From contig OY282610.1 of NCBI GenBank assembly GCA_958298945.1, positions 28,098,167 to 28,162,166 of the forward strand: a DNA stretch of 64,000 bases. Direction: 5' to 3'. The stretch comes from Atherix ibis (lineage: Eukaryota > Arthropoda > Insecta > Diptera > Athericidae). Shown here in pieces: positions 39,601 through 54,600 of this stretch. A model generated the notes under the pieces. It did no database searches and had not been told where the DNA came from. It saw nothing but the letters and a program-made list of their open reading frames with translations. Numbering within the stretch: the first letter of the stretch is position 1; each line of letters opens with the position of its first letter. Position numbers and translations under genes: made by a program.

Positions 39601-42600
39601 ATATGGTCCATAATAGAAGCTTTATATTTAAAATTAGTAAAAGTTGGCTTTCATTAGTCCAAGACACTCAGAATTGACGGTAACAGTTTATCCTTATTCA
39701 TTTTTTCAAAGACCAAAATGCATCCCAGGCAGTTATTTTTGGCAGATTTATTACTTTTTTCATAGTTAAATGTATGTTTTAAGAAGATCATATATGAAAA
39801 ATTTTTGTTTTTTTTTTGGCATATCTACCAAGTAAAAAATTAACCTCATCGCTCCTACGATCATAATCTCCTCTTAAAATGCGAAATGTGGCTACTTTTG
39901 GTTTTATAATTTTAATGTATTCTTTAATAACAAAACGTTTTATAAAATGGCAATTTTTTATTTAAAAAATAGTAATTTTAATTATGTAGATATTTAAAAG
40001 TTGTAAAATGAAAGAGTTTTACTTTCCAAACTGCAAAATGGATAACATTTTAGCTTTAATCATTATAGCAGAACAATATAGAAGATTTGTCGAGCAAAAA
40101 ATAAATATTATATTAGTACAAGAAGGATTGAATAAAATTATAGAAAGTATAAATAATTATTGTAACATTATTTACTACATTTTAGTCAAAATCCTTTTAT
40201 ATTTTCGTTAATTTTTTTTTTTTGGAAAATAATTTTACCATTTCAAGAGTTGATTGTGTATAGAAATCATATAACAATTTATAACACATCAATAACCGTT
40301 TAAGCAAAATAAATATTATAGAAAAAAAAATAAACTTATTTCAAAATTAATTTAAAAGGAAATAATATAATTTCTATTCGGACGCGTAGTCATGATTAAT
40401 TTCTCATGGATTTGAGTTATTTTTCTATCCTTAATTTTTGCCATTTAACTTACACATATTAGCATATATATTTGTATATATAATTTGAATGTATAATAAA
40501 AACAATTTTTTTCATATATATATTATTAATATACAATATTTATATTGATTTATATAAAAAGTTCATAATTTTTCTGTATCTAGAAAACTACTTTATGTGT
40601 TTTTGAATGGTGAGGGATTGTGCTCTTTTTGTGTGTACAAGTAAGTAGTGAGTGGGTGCATGGTATATGTTGTATGTAAGTAAATATTTTTGAAATTTTT
40701 ATTTTGAATTGAAGTTTTTCTTTTTTTTTTGTATTTTTGTTGTTGTGAGAAGTGATAAATATAATAAAATGGCTGAAGAAGTTTTTATGTATTACTTCAA
40801 AAAAAAAAAAAAAAAGAAAAAAAAAGAATTTTTCATCTACGTGAAAGTGAAAGGATAAAATATTTTAATATATATTTTGAAAATTTCTCACTAATAGTTT
40901 TTGCAAGTTTTACTTGATTTATTTATTTAAAAAAAAATACAATAGATATAGTAGGTATAAAATAGTGAATTGAAGAAATTGTGAGCGTGTATTTACGAAT
41001 AGTAGTATAAGCTTAAATTTAATTCACTAAATTTTACCAATTAACTCGTTTTGTTTTTTGTTGTTGTTTTTTTTTTTTTTTTTTTTTTAATTAATATCAT
41101 AAATAGTATATGAGTGAAAGGAAATGGTTTTCTTTAAGAGTATTTTTTTTTTTTTTTTTGAGATGAAATTTGAAATTTTCCGAATTGATTTTTTTAACAA
41201 AAACAAAAGAAGACTTATTCGTTTTGGCTCAAAATACGATCAACTTTTTGTGATAAATTATTTCAGAGGTAATTGGAAAAATATTTTTTTTTAAACTCAC
41301 CTTTTTATATAAAAAAAAAATTATTATTTTTTAGAATAAAACTACGAAACATATTTATTTTTTTTAAATTTTAACATATAAAAACTGACACTAATAGTAA
41401 AGTTTTATATAAAGTTTATCTAAAAATTTATAAATAATTTAAAGATTAATTTAATTAAAGAAAATCGAGAAAATAAATGTGTGTGTGTTTTTTTAAAATA
41501 TATTAATAAAGTGGAAAATATTTATATTAAGATGACTTTCATTCTAAATAAAATTTAAAAAAAGAAAAACAATAAATAATAAAACAAATTCGAAAATGTT
41601 CAAGTATAATAAAATTGATCTTTATATCTTTATATATACATTCGTTGATAGTATTTTGAGCAAAAACAATAAAAAAAAATGTATTTCCTATAAAATTATT
41701 AAGTTATGTAGAATTTTTAAAGAAATATAGCACCGAATTTTTGTTATAAATTGATAGGATTTTTGTTTTTGTTTTTTTTATTGAAAGCAGAAATATTACG
41801 AGTAGAAAAAGTGATTTTTAATAGTTGGATTGTAATTTTATTTATTGAATAAAATAGTAAAAGTATTCGAAAAGTTAGAAATTAATTAAGAAAATGAAAA
41901 AAGAGTAAATAAGGGGGGGGGGGGAAGTGAAACGTATATTATTTTTTTGAAAAATAAATTGGATACTATCAGAAAATAGAACTAATATTAAATAATTACT
42001 AAAAGTTTAACGAAAACTATTAAAATTTATACAATAAAAAATTATGTTGTGCAAAATAATACTAATAATTCTCTAATTAAAAATATAATTAGAAGCTAAA
42101 AAAAAAAAATACGATTAATTAGATAATAATAGATTTAGTTAAAAGAAATAAAAAAAATTTGAAATTAATGTTACAATACGTTCATATTATGTATAATACA
42201 TATTTATATTTGCATATTTATTTACAAGTATGTATAGAGTTAGTATTTACAGTAAAGTATATAGTTAATAAGTGCTCAGGCATTTTAATTGCATTTATGT
42301 GAAATGATTTAAATTACTTAATTTTTAATAATCTATATATACATAGAGACATGTTTATTTAAAATTGATTATTTTCATACATGCAAGGATTCGCTAAACA
42401 ACATATATACAATAATATATGATATATGTATGTTACAATAGTTTAAAGGAAAATATTATTAGTATAATTTTACATATTCTTAAATTAGTTACGTGGACGA
42501 AATGTGCATAGAAATTGCAATTAAAAAAGCCAAACGCTAAAGCATTAAATTAGCAGCGATTAAAATTTTTTAGGATTTTTATTATTTGACGAAGCAAAAA

Positions 42601-45600
42601 AAAAAAAAAACAAAAAAAAAATTCTAATTATAATGCACATATTTTATGTGTATGAAAATCAAGTACGCATATGCACATACACACACATACACGCACATAG
42701 CACATTTAAAAATTGCACATTTTATCACATACACATACATATATTAGCTAAGAATTTGAAAAAAAAAAATACATCTATTGCAATATCAGTTTTTTGTTGT
42801 TGTTGATTTAATTAGAATCTTAATTTTTAAAAAAAATTCTATTTTTAAATATTATTTATTCCTTTTTCATAAAGGAGTAAATTTTTTTATCGAAGATTTT
42901 CTCTTTTCAACAAAAGTTTTTATTTTTATTATACTAAAATTATTTTTTTATACCTATTAAATTATTAATTTACCAAATAGTTAATTTATAGAAAAAAAAA
43001 CTATCATATTTCTTTTTAAAATTATTTAAATAATTTTTTTTGTTTCTATAAAAAAAATTAATTATTTAATTTGCACAAACCAATACATAGTCGATTATTT
43101 ATTTATTATATTATGTTAATTTTTATGATTTTTTTGTTTGTTTGTTGATTATTAATGAAAATAAATATTTTTTTTTCTAATTACAAAACTATAAAGCTAT
43201 TTATTTACGAATAAAATTGGTCAGAAAAGTATCTTTTCAACTACACAATTATCTACATTAGAGTTGTTTAGTCTAATAAATAAGTAAGAATTTAGTTATA
43301 AATCTTAATTAGATCATATTATTTTTAACAATTATATATAAAGTACAGAAGAAGATTTTTTTTCTTTTTTGCAATATTACCAAAAGTATTCTTGATTCAT
43401 AGAACGAAATATACTAATTTCATACACTATAATGTACACTCTTTGTAATAGATCATAGTAATTTTCGATGGTTAATTAAAGGGGAATAGATCACAAGGAG
43501 TTTAGATAAAGTAATAGAAAAAAAAGAAGAGTAATGAGAAAGAAATTGGCAGGATCTTGGGGGCAAGAGACACAAAAAGAAAATTAATTTCAAGTTTGTT
43601 TTGTTGAAATTCTTTTAACCAAATTCATAAAAAGTTTCGTTTTATAAATAATTAATAAAAGATGGCAAAAAGAAAAAAAGATTTTATTAAATAAATTTTT
43701 TTTTTTTATAGAAGATAACCTAAAAGAAAAATGTTTTTTTTTTTTTATTATTATTGTATAATCTCATATCCTTTGAGGAGAATTTAATGAGAAATCAAAC
43801 AAATTGAAATATTTCGTAAATACAAAATGTGAAATTTCTCTAAAAAAATCTTAAGCACAGAACGCTAATGGTATTCATAATTTAATACAACCAAAAAAAA
43901 AAAAAACAAAAAACAACCTTGTTTGGTAATTAAATAATAAAAAGTACTTATGGCAGTACGAATTTTAAATGTTCCGCCAGTTGTTTACATCTAAAAACAT
44001 CTGCAAAAAAACATCAGTCATCAGTGAAATAATCTAAAGAAAGATTTTTTTAAATTTTATTTTCAGAATTTCTGTTAGAAAAATTATACTTGATGATAAT
44101 TTTTTATTAAAACGATTTTTAATAGATAAAAGTTGGCATTTTTTATTTAATTGGTTAAAATAAATTTGATTGTAAATGATTTGATTCTTTTCAAAAGAAG
44201 ATCAAATCTTATTGGAAACGTACATGAAATATTATCGTTTATTTATGATGAGCTAATGGATTTTTCTTTTTTTTAAAATAATATGAACTTAAATATTTTT
44301 CAATATGAAATACAATATATAAATAAGGTTAGATACTCAGGAAGTATTAATAATAAATGAAGAAATCTTATTAGAAAAAATAGATATTTTTTTATAATTT
44401 CTTATTTCTGTTTTTTTTTTTTTTTTTTTTTTTTGTAAAAATAAAAATATTGGAATAATAAAATTTCCATTTTAGAAATACCATCTTTAAAAATTATTAT
44501 TTATGATAGGAAAAGTATTTAAAGAAGAGTGAAGAAAGCGAAGAATTGACAAAATATTTATTATTTTTACTGTATTTGTTTAATGTAAAAGTATTATTTT
44601 TGTTATAAAAAAAAAAATACCATTGATTCAAGGCAAAAAGTACACAATTTAATTATTCTCAAAATTGTTTTAAAAATTTTTTTTGATGAGGAATATTATT
44701 TCATAAAAAAGTTTTGTAATAATTAAATTGATAAAACTGATTTTTATTAATTATCGATAATAGAGAATAGATAAAAGAGAAATTATTTTTTCTTGTAAAA
44801 CCTTACTTTTTTGTAGAAAACATTTTAAGTTGGTTTTTTTTTTCATCTGTCAAAACACACATGTCATAATTTTTTTACAACTGTCAAATTTAAATCGTGT
44901 AGTCAATAAGAACAGAATATTTGCATTTTAATCATTCAAACTTATTACGAAAACGGACGTTCTATAAAAATTATATTTCGCAAATGGGACGAAGCACATT
45001 TTCATTTTCACATCAACTGTTGGCTATGTTAACATACGAAATTGTCGAATCTGACGCACGTAAAACCCTCAAGTAATGTATGAAAAACCAATGCAACCTA
45101 AAGGAGTCATTGTTTTATATCGTGACATGTTAATGATCGTTTTGTGGCCGAAATTGAATGTGAATGTGCTTTGGTTTCAACAAGATGGCATTATAAGCCA
45201 CACAACACGTCAAAACCACGGTTTGTGATCAAATAATCTCACGAAACGCTGATGTGAATTGGCCTTCAAAATATTGCGATTCACCATAGTTGGACTTTTT
45301 TCATTGGTTCTGTTGGGTTGAAAAAAAAGTAATTTCGTTGTTTCCCAACAGAGGACTTAATTGTATTTTTTCACAACTAACTTCACACTTAAGCCGCACA
45401 ATCATATGACAGCTGACATATCAAGGCTTGCTTGTAAAAAAATTTTGATTGATTCTGCACAGTAGTTTTTGGTTGATACCCTTTTAAATATGGAAAGTGA
45501 AAAACTGTATTTTCGGCATATTTTTTTTTTAAAAGGAAAATTGCTGTTCAAGCAAGGAAAAAATTATCTGAAGTATATGGAGAAGATGTGTTAAGTGAGC

Positions 45601-48600
45601 GCCAGTACCAAAACTGATTTTCAAAATTTCGATTCGGCAATTTTAATCTCGAAGATACACTACGTTGTGGAAGGGCAGTTGAAGCTGATGAAGATACAAT
45701 AAAGGCACTAATTGATGCAAATTGGCGAATAACAACTCATGAGATCGCTGAGAGATTAAATTTATCGAATTTGACCGTTCATGATCATTTGAAACGTCTA
45801 GGCTCGGCATATGGTTTCCTCATCTTCTTACGGAAAAAAATTCGTACCATCGCATTGACGTTTGTGATTTGCTTCTCGAACGCCAAGAAAAGGATCCATT
45901 TTTGAAGTGTATCTCACTGAGAACGATAAATGGGTTGTCTACAACAATGTTAAGTGCAAAAGATCCTGGAGTAGAAAAAATGAACCGGCTCAAAGCACTT
46001 CGAAAGCCAATATTCATCAAAAAAAGCTTATGCTATCTATTTGGTGGGATTTCAAAGGAATCGTTTATTTTGAGCTTCTCTGCCGAGCAACACAACGATC
46101 AATTCTGAAGTATACTAACATCAGTTGGATAAATTGAACGATTCACTTAAAGAAAAAAGACCAGAATTGGTCAATAGGAAAGGTATAGTGTTCCAATAGG
46201 ATAATACGAAACCACATACAAGTTTGACCATTCGGCAAAAGCTTTTCGAGCTTGGATGGGATATACTGCCACACCCACCGTACTCTCCAGACCAAGCACC
46301 TTCCGATTATCATTTGTTCCGGCCTTTACAAAATTTTTCAGACGGTAAAACGTTTAATTCAAATGAGGAGGTCAAAAAGCACTTGGATCAGTTTTTTTGC
46401 CAGCATAGAACAAAAATTTTATGACCGTGGAATCATGCTACTGCTAGAAAGATGGCAAACGGTATTGAACCAGACTGGACCAGACTTTAATTGAATAAAA
46501 TATTAATTCACTATAAGAAAATCGTCTTTCATTTTTATTTAAAAAAAAAGAAATTACTTCCCGGACAACCCAATATATGCAAAGAAAAACAATTCAAAAT
46601 GTACGGAAAAATATTGGACAAGAAATTGAGGCTGTTGATCCACTTTTATTGGCAGAAGAAAGTCATCGAAAATTTATGCGTTCTGACGCAGGTCTGCGCA
46701 ATTTAACTGGTGATGTTTCAACTTTAATTTTCAATAGAAATTTATAATGTTATCTTATGATATGTGTGTTTTTCTTTCAGTATAAAAAAAACCCCAAGAG
46801 ATAGTCCACTCTTTAAAATATAGCAACTCTTAATTCGATTTGCTGTTCATATATTTGATGAATTTAAACCCTACAACAGCAACAGAGAAACTCGCCCAAC
46901 TAACCTAAAACATTATTTCGATTCATGTTTTTTACATGTTTAAGGACAATACAATATTGGAAAAGAATCTTTTTTTTTTTTTTTTAAACTTTACTATTAT
47001 AAATTACTGGTATTATTTAGTTACCAGTATAAACAAAACATTTATGATCGAAAATATCTATAAAAAATATAAATATATAAATTGATTGTTTTGAAAATAT
47101 GTTAAATTGTGCAATTTGCATAAAATAATGTTTATTTTGTAATGGAAATTGAAGAATTGAAAAAAGAAAAAAACAAACAAATAATACATTGTTATATTGA
47201 GAATTGTGCACAATTTAAGGGTGTTTTGTTTTTTCATATTAAAACAGTAATGGTGGGGCAAAAAAAAAAAAAAAGTACTAGATGCCTTGCTGTTTTTGAT
47301 AACGAAATATAATTTTTTGTTGTTGCACTTTTTTGTGTATAAATTATGCATGTTTTTTGTGTAGAGTGTTTACACATGTAGTTATGCTTATTCAATATTT
47401 CAATGTTCCAATTATTTTATTATTATTAAAATGGAACATTAAATATTGTTATTATTTCCAGAAGTATCACTATTAGATGCATTAGAAGACCATTAGAAGG
47501 AGCAAAATCTTTTCGAAATGAATGAGATTGCATAAAATTTCATTACTTAGCTTTTATATTGTACTACGAGTATCTTCAAATTAAGATATTTTAGTATTTT
47601 TCTTTTTGGTTTTGCTTTGCTTTTAAATATAAAAATTTATCACAATTAAAATTTTCAATTATAATTAATTTCAATGAAATTTTAATGACTACCCATTCAA
47701 TTTCTTATAAATAAAAAAAAGAGTATAATTACTTAATAGTTTTTTTTTTTTTTTTTAATATCCTATCGTAATGAAGAAATAATAATAATTTATTGTTTTT
47801 TTTTTGTTTTTGTTTTCAAATACTAGTAGTGTTGCTGTTTGTATTTTAATATATAGTAATTTAATAATAATAGAAGAAGAAAAAAAACTATAGTTTGGAA
47901 ACATATTTATTTTTAATTCCCGAAATTATGTTTTGTTTTTGTGTTGAAATTAACCAAAATAAAAAATAAAGATTTCTCTCTGTTTTAATTGTGCATTTAT
48001 GTTGACTGGTTGAATAATTTTTACTTACTGAATATTATTTTAAAAAAATGATATAGTTTGTTTTATTTTCATACTTTTTTCAAACTCGTTCCTTTTCTCT
48101 TTCGACTAAAGATCAGTTTTATAATTTGCAAAAAGTTCGTTTTTTTTTTGTTTTTTATTCTCTGTATGGCATTCGATGGCATTTAAAAAAAAAATTCAAA
48201 TAATTCTCGTAAGAAATGTTGTGTTAATTTTTTTTTCTGTTGCAACCTTTTTGCATATTATATAAATAATAATAATAAAAAAAATCAGTTATGCAATCAT
48301 TATATGAAAATGGATATTATTTTTCATAGGGGGCTATATTAAATTTCTGATTACTACACCAAATTTAATAGGTCTGTATGTATAGATTTTCTACTACTGA
48401 TGTAGGATTTTATTTTATTATTATTTTTTTTTTTTTGAATTATAAATTATTTACAAGAGAATTCAATTAAAAGCAATGAAAATAAAATTGAAGAAGTTTA
48501 CAATAAAAATTTGAAAATTGACAATGTCGGAAAATTAACTAACATATACAAGGAAATGAGAAGAAAAATAAAAGAAATTTTCATTTACATAATAACTTTT

Positions 48601-51600
48601 TTTCAAATCGATTTCCAAATGACATATACAATAATTTAAATTGTTTTTGAAAGAAATTTCTATTAAATAAAATGACAGTCAAAGAGCCGAATGATATTTG
48701 TTAATTAATATAATTTTTCATCAATTTCGATAATATTTTCGTTGTTCTTAGTAAATATAATTATAGAATACGAGCAGATATAGATTTAATTAGAAAAAGG
48801 TTACTTAAGTTGTTGTATTTATATTTATTATATGTATATACAAATAGGATAAGGGATAATTATTATAATAAAAAAAATTGTTATTATAATTAAAAGAGCA
48901 AGAATACAGATCTAAATTAACTACTATTTATAATATTTGATAAAACAAATAATTTGAAGATGAAATAGATTAAGTGGAGTAATAATTTTGAGTGGTGTTG
49001 GTTTTTTGTTAGTTTTATTATTATATAATTAATAAAGTTGTAATAGATACAACAAATAAAAAAAAACACTTGCCATAAAAAGAAAGATAGCATAAAATAC
49101 CGAAAATAGGTGACAGAGGGCGAATAAAAGGACAGATTGAGAAAAGACAGAGTAGAGAAGAGTTTGAGGAAGACTGGATTTTGACATTTCCTTATATTTA
49201 TGTGAATATGCATGTGTGTATATATGTGTGGCAACGGTAGTGGATCGATGGCTACCAGTGTGTACTGGGGATAGTATCGATACACTGTGCTCAAAGAAAC
49301 GTTATTTTTTTGTTGTTGCTTAAGTCAGTCGTTCAGTACTGATGCACATTAAAAACAGATTCCGTTAAATCTGTTGTAAATAATTTTATTGCTTGACTGG
49401 AACTGTAACCGTGTTGCTGATGTTTTGGAGGCAGCCGTACTTATCTAGATGAAAATGATGAGCTTTTAATTGCCATTGAACAACTGCCTTAAGCAACTAA
49501 AAGTTCTCCATTTTCAACTGAACAAGTACGACTGAGTCCAATTAAGCAGCAACAATTACAATTCCAGCCAAGCAACTAAAAATTATAACCAACAATCTAA
49601 CGTAAACTATTTCGTTCACTTCTCAGGCAACTCGATTTTATAAAAAAAAGTTCTTATATTTATTCTGTTCCTTTGAGCACAGTGTGTCGATGCGCTACAG
49701 TGTACACCATCTCTAGTGCACACTCTACGCATTAATCCGTAAATTTTTGTATTTTGTGGTTTTTTTTTTTTGGTATTTTCTCTATTTTATTTTTATATTA
49801 ATTTATTGTTTTATTAATAGTGTTGTCATATGCCATTTTATTTTTCATTATAACTCCTAATTTTTTTCAATAATATATATTTTTTTTTAAATTTTTCAGC
49901 CTCTTTGTATAGGAAAAAATAATTATTTTCAAAACACAATATTGTGTATAAATTTATAAACAAAAATATCCTGAAAAGAAAATATTTCGAGAGAAAAACC
50001 ATAAGAAAAATTCTATTTTTTACTCAATCACATATAATAATCCTTAATTGTTGTTTTTTCTTTCTAAAATAATAAATTATGAATTTAAGTTTATTTGGAA
50101 ATTTTATCAACTGTACTAGAATTTTTTATTCGTGAAAGATAACCCATTTTATGGTTGGAAATTTATGGCTCTGTTTTTAAGTATTTTATATATTTTTTGT
50201 ATAGACTATGGATTACCACTTAATGTTATTGATTGTTGAATAGAATATAAAATGCGCAAACGAGACGCTGTTTTTTCGGATGTGGCTTTTTCAAAGCAAT
50301 GAGGTTCATTTCTTGCTCGTTGGATACATAACACATATGAGGCTCTATAAACTCACGAATGACTTTAAACAAGCTATTATATACATAAAAATCTGAAGGT
50401 GTCAGTTAGTATTTTGATCTGAAGGTGTCATTGTGACCGTTGCTGTTAACTCTGACAACTGTGGTCGTTAAATAACCGAATTTTTTTGGAATGAACTTAA
50501 AAAGATTTTAGTCTGAACGGTATGTGATTTTAATAAAAAAGTAACACGTGCTACATAACATGACGAAATTTTGGCTTTATTGACAACGAAATTTGATGAT
50601 GTCAATTAGCCTTCAAGATCGTTTGAAGTCGTTTGACTTCTTTTTGCAAGACTATACGATAAGGAAACATTATGTTTGCTGATAATAATTTTTAATTTTT
50701 AGAAATAATTACACGTACAAGATAGAATATAATTTTATTCAAAATTGGTATTCAAAAGTATATTTCATTTAAATTTATTTTCCAGAGCATAAATTTATAT
50801 CTGATTAACGTAGCACATTTATTATTCGTATTGTAGATGAATATTTTTTGTTTTATTTTAATTTAATTATTCTAATTTTAAGAAAGTATTATTTTTCTTT
50901 ATTTGTTTATTAAAATTGAAAAGAAAGTATTCTTTTGGGATTATATTATAATAAGAAATATTCGCTCCGTTTTGATTATATATTTAGCCAAAAAAAGATA
51001 AAAGAAGAAACTGAATAGAAAATATATTTCGAAAAAATCATTTTAAAAAATGTTTACCTTTTGGTACAAAAGAGCAAATTGTCTCAACTGGAGAAAATGT
51101 GCACTCCTCCTTGAGAGATAATAATGATATTTTTGTATATTAAATGTGGTTAAAATATTACTAAAGCTAACTTTGAAGTGGCTGTTCCGTCCCAAGTGAT
51201 TATAACAAGGACACAGTAGAAAGTGATCCAAAAGGAAATTTTTGAAAATTATTTGCATGTTCATACTTTCTAAGATTTCCTTGGGCTTTGAAATAAATCA
51301 CAGAGCAAAGCATAGAATAATATTTCCAAGGACACATTTATATTTTCATTTCAATTCGGAATATATTTCTACTTAAAATAAGCAAATGAATGGGAAAAAT
51401 TGAAAATTTTCCATAAACCAAATAAGTGTATCATATGTGATTATAGGAATGGGTATGTGAATTGAATTCGATATCAAATTTTTGCAATGTTTTTTTTACC
51501 AAAAAGAAAAAAAATTAAATCCAAATAAACAGCATCATAAATATTAATAATTGCTTTTAAAAATAAGAAAAAAAGCTTTGATAAATTCGTCAATTTGATC

Positions 51601-54600
51601 CCATCAAATATTGATTGTCTATTTTTATAAAATTACAATAATTCCAGAAGGGGGTAGTTCCAGAAGTACACGGCCTAACAAAGAAAATACAAAAATTTGG
51701 AAAAAATATCCTTATTTTTAAAAGCAGTCTCCTTTTAAGCACGATATAATTTTCCCAGTTACATTCAATAGCCGAGCCATTTTTTCAAGTTTGGAAATGG
51801 AAAATAATCCGAGGGAAGAATCAATTAAAACTTGAAGTCATTGATTTAGCCCAAGAACCATTTCTTTTTCGCCAAATGCGGCCGTTTTTTTAGCTGCAAT
51901 AAGTTCGCATAATACTCGCTATTGATCAATAAAAATTATCACAAGCGCATCCCAAAAAAATGACGCCATGACCTTGCGAGCAGATGGAACTGTCTTCGCC
52001 CACTTTGTTGACGATTATCCTTTTTTAGTTCATTATTTGGACTATTTCTGCATGTCAAGTGTGAGGTACTGAACCCATGATTAATTTATAGTTATGAATC
52101 GATGTAAACAATTATATTTATTACTGTAAAACATGGCCAAACACTTCATTGTAACATCGTCAGGACGCTGTTTATGTTTCATTGTGAGTAAACGTGGCAC
52201 CCAACTTGAGCACAGCTTTGTCATGTCCAAATTTTCAGTCAATATGCGATGAACAGCACTTTTTGAAATGCCTGTCATCTAGAAGTACTTTTAGTCGACT
52301 TAATACCATTTTGTAGATTTCCTTCACCATTTCTGGCGTGGTCACCTAATTTGGGCCTCGTTTAAACTCTGCTACCCAATATTTTATAGTTGTAAATATA
52401 ATAGCAGACTCCCGCAAAGTAGAGTCTGGCTCAGTTTTGATATTGGTTAGACTGAGACATTTCAAATGACAGTATTATATCACATAATAATGTCTAATTT
52501 TTTTACGTGTTAATAAATTCACTGAGAACAATCACTATTAATGGCTGTAAAACAAATACTAATAAACGCAGCATCATCAAACTTCAAACTTAAGCTTTAT
52601 AAGGTTAGTAATTTTGACCATAGTAATTTTTTTTACACATCAATGGCCATTTATACGTTATATCGGGTATTTATCGTACTACCCTTGTAAGCGACTTTGG
52701 ACAGTTGAAATATTTAATGAAAATTAACGAGTAATGCTTGAATAGTTTCAAATATATTTGGATATATAATAAGAATTTGAGTCGACAATTTTAATTAACG
52801 TCTAAATTGGTAAAAAATAATTAAATTTGACATGGTTCTGCTAGTGGATGTCAAATTCATGCCAAATTTACTGTGCCTTTCAGTTTGCACTTCGGCAGCA
52901 CAGAAAACTGTCATAAAACTTCAAACTTAAGCTTTATAAGATTTATACTTTCGATCATAGTAATTTTTCCAAATAATAACCGCCATTTATATATCAGGTC
53001 AGGTACTTCTCAGACTAGCCTCGTTTTTTTTGCAGATAGAATAAAAACGGTTACGATGCTCAAAAAAAAAAAAAAAAAACAAAATAGAAATCGGCAAAAA
53101 GGTATATTTTAAACACATATATAAAAGAAAACTTATAATAATAATAAAAAAAAAAAAAAAAAAAAACCAACAAATTGTGAAATCTTAAATGACAAGTGAC
53201 AACACTTTGTGCAACGTGATTGACGTTTTTTTTTTTTGGCTAATTGATTTTACCAATTTTCATTTTATTTCTTTTCCATAATTTTTATACTATGGCAAAA
53301 AAAAAATTTTTATCATAAAATTTGTGGTACATTTAATTCTATATTATTATTTGAATTTATAAGAAAATTTTGAGTTTGTGTGTGTGTGTGTTTTTCTTGT
53401 GGAGGTGTGCGTGTTTAAAAATTGTAGACATAATTTTTGTTCGTGTAAATTTTTGACAAAAAAAAAACGAGTGTACATGTATAGAAATGTGCATGTGCTA
53501 GGCTATGCTAGATAAGATAGCCAAAGAGAGAGAGAGTGAGAGAGAGAGAGAGAGAAAGATAAAGAAGGATACCAAGAGAGAAAGTAGAAAAGTGTATCAA
53601 TTTTTTCGCTTATTGTGTATAATTGTGGTTGTAAAAGTGTCCTTTTTAAAAAAAAAAAAAAAACATTTTATTTATTAATGATGTGTGTTTCTATAGTGGC
53701 GAAAAAAAATGCTCTTAATTGAAAATTATATTAAAGAAAAAATTGATTGTTTGTGTAAATTTGTATGAGTTACCACTAAGTTATGTATGTATAATATAAT
53801 TTTATCTATAAATATTTTTAACTTGAATTTATACCAAAATAATACAGTAGACGAATTGATAAAATGATAATAATTTTCCACCTAACAATGAATATAATTC
53901 TAAACTAATATAATTTCTATATTGTATATATGTATTGTAAATATGTATGATCAAAGAAAATATCTACTGAAATTGTGTAATTGCAATAAAGAGTTATAAA
54001 TTTTTTTTTAAATTGTAGAATAATATGAAAATATTATGCATTTTGTTAATTATAATTTAATATTTTCAGATAAGATATTGTAAAATGAAAGGTTAAAAAA
54101 AAAATAGAAACGGGAAGAATAAAAAGGAATTGCTTGGAAAATAGAATATATATTTAATTATGGTGGAAATTTATAAATCAATTTAATTTATATGTATTTT
54201 GTGTTTATATATAAATATATTAGTAAATAATAATAAATAATTACAATTTTTTTTTTTTTTTGAACTGTTTTATAATAATATGAAGGTGTGCACGAAAAAG
54301 ACTTAAGAGAGAAAAATGTTATTTTGTGTAGTTGTGTGCGATCAAATGTGATTGATTGTGTATTTGGTGTGTACTTATTTCTGAATTATCTCCAATGTTT
54401 AATCATAAAATCTATTTTCGAATATTAATTAATTAAACTTTTTTTTTCTAACAGCATAATAATAGTTTTTAAAAAAAAAAAAAAATATTATTATATTTTT
54501 ATTGTTGCTTTAAAATGTTTTCTTTTTGTTTTTATGTTTTTGTTTATGTCACAACAAGTATTTTGAAATTTCGACTATTAACAAAATTATTATATATCTT

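Noticed and set aside
52873..53112. 79-codon plus-strand frame ending in a Lys run
   Set aside because: Covers the duplicated mariner end and an A-rich tract, with no family similarity.
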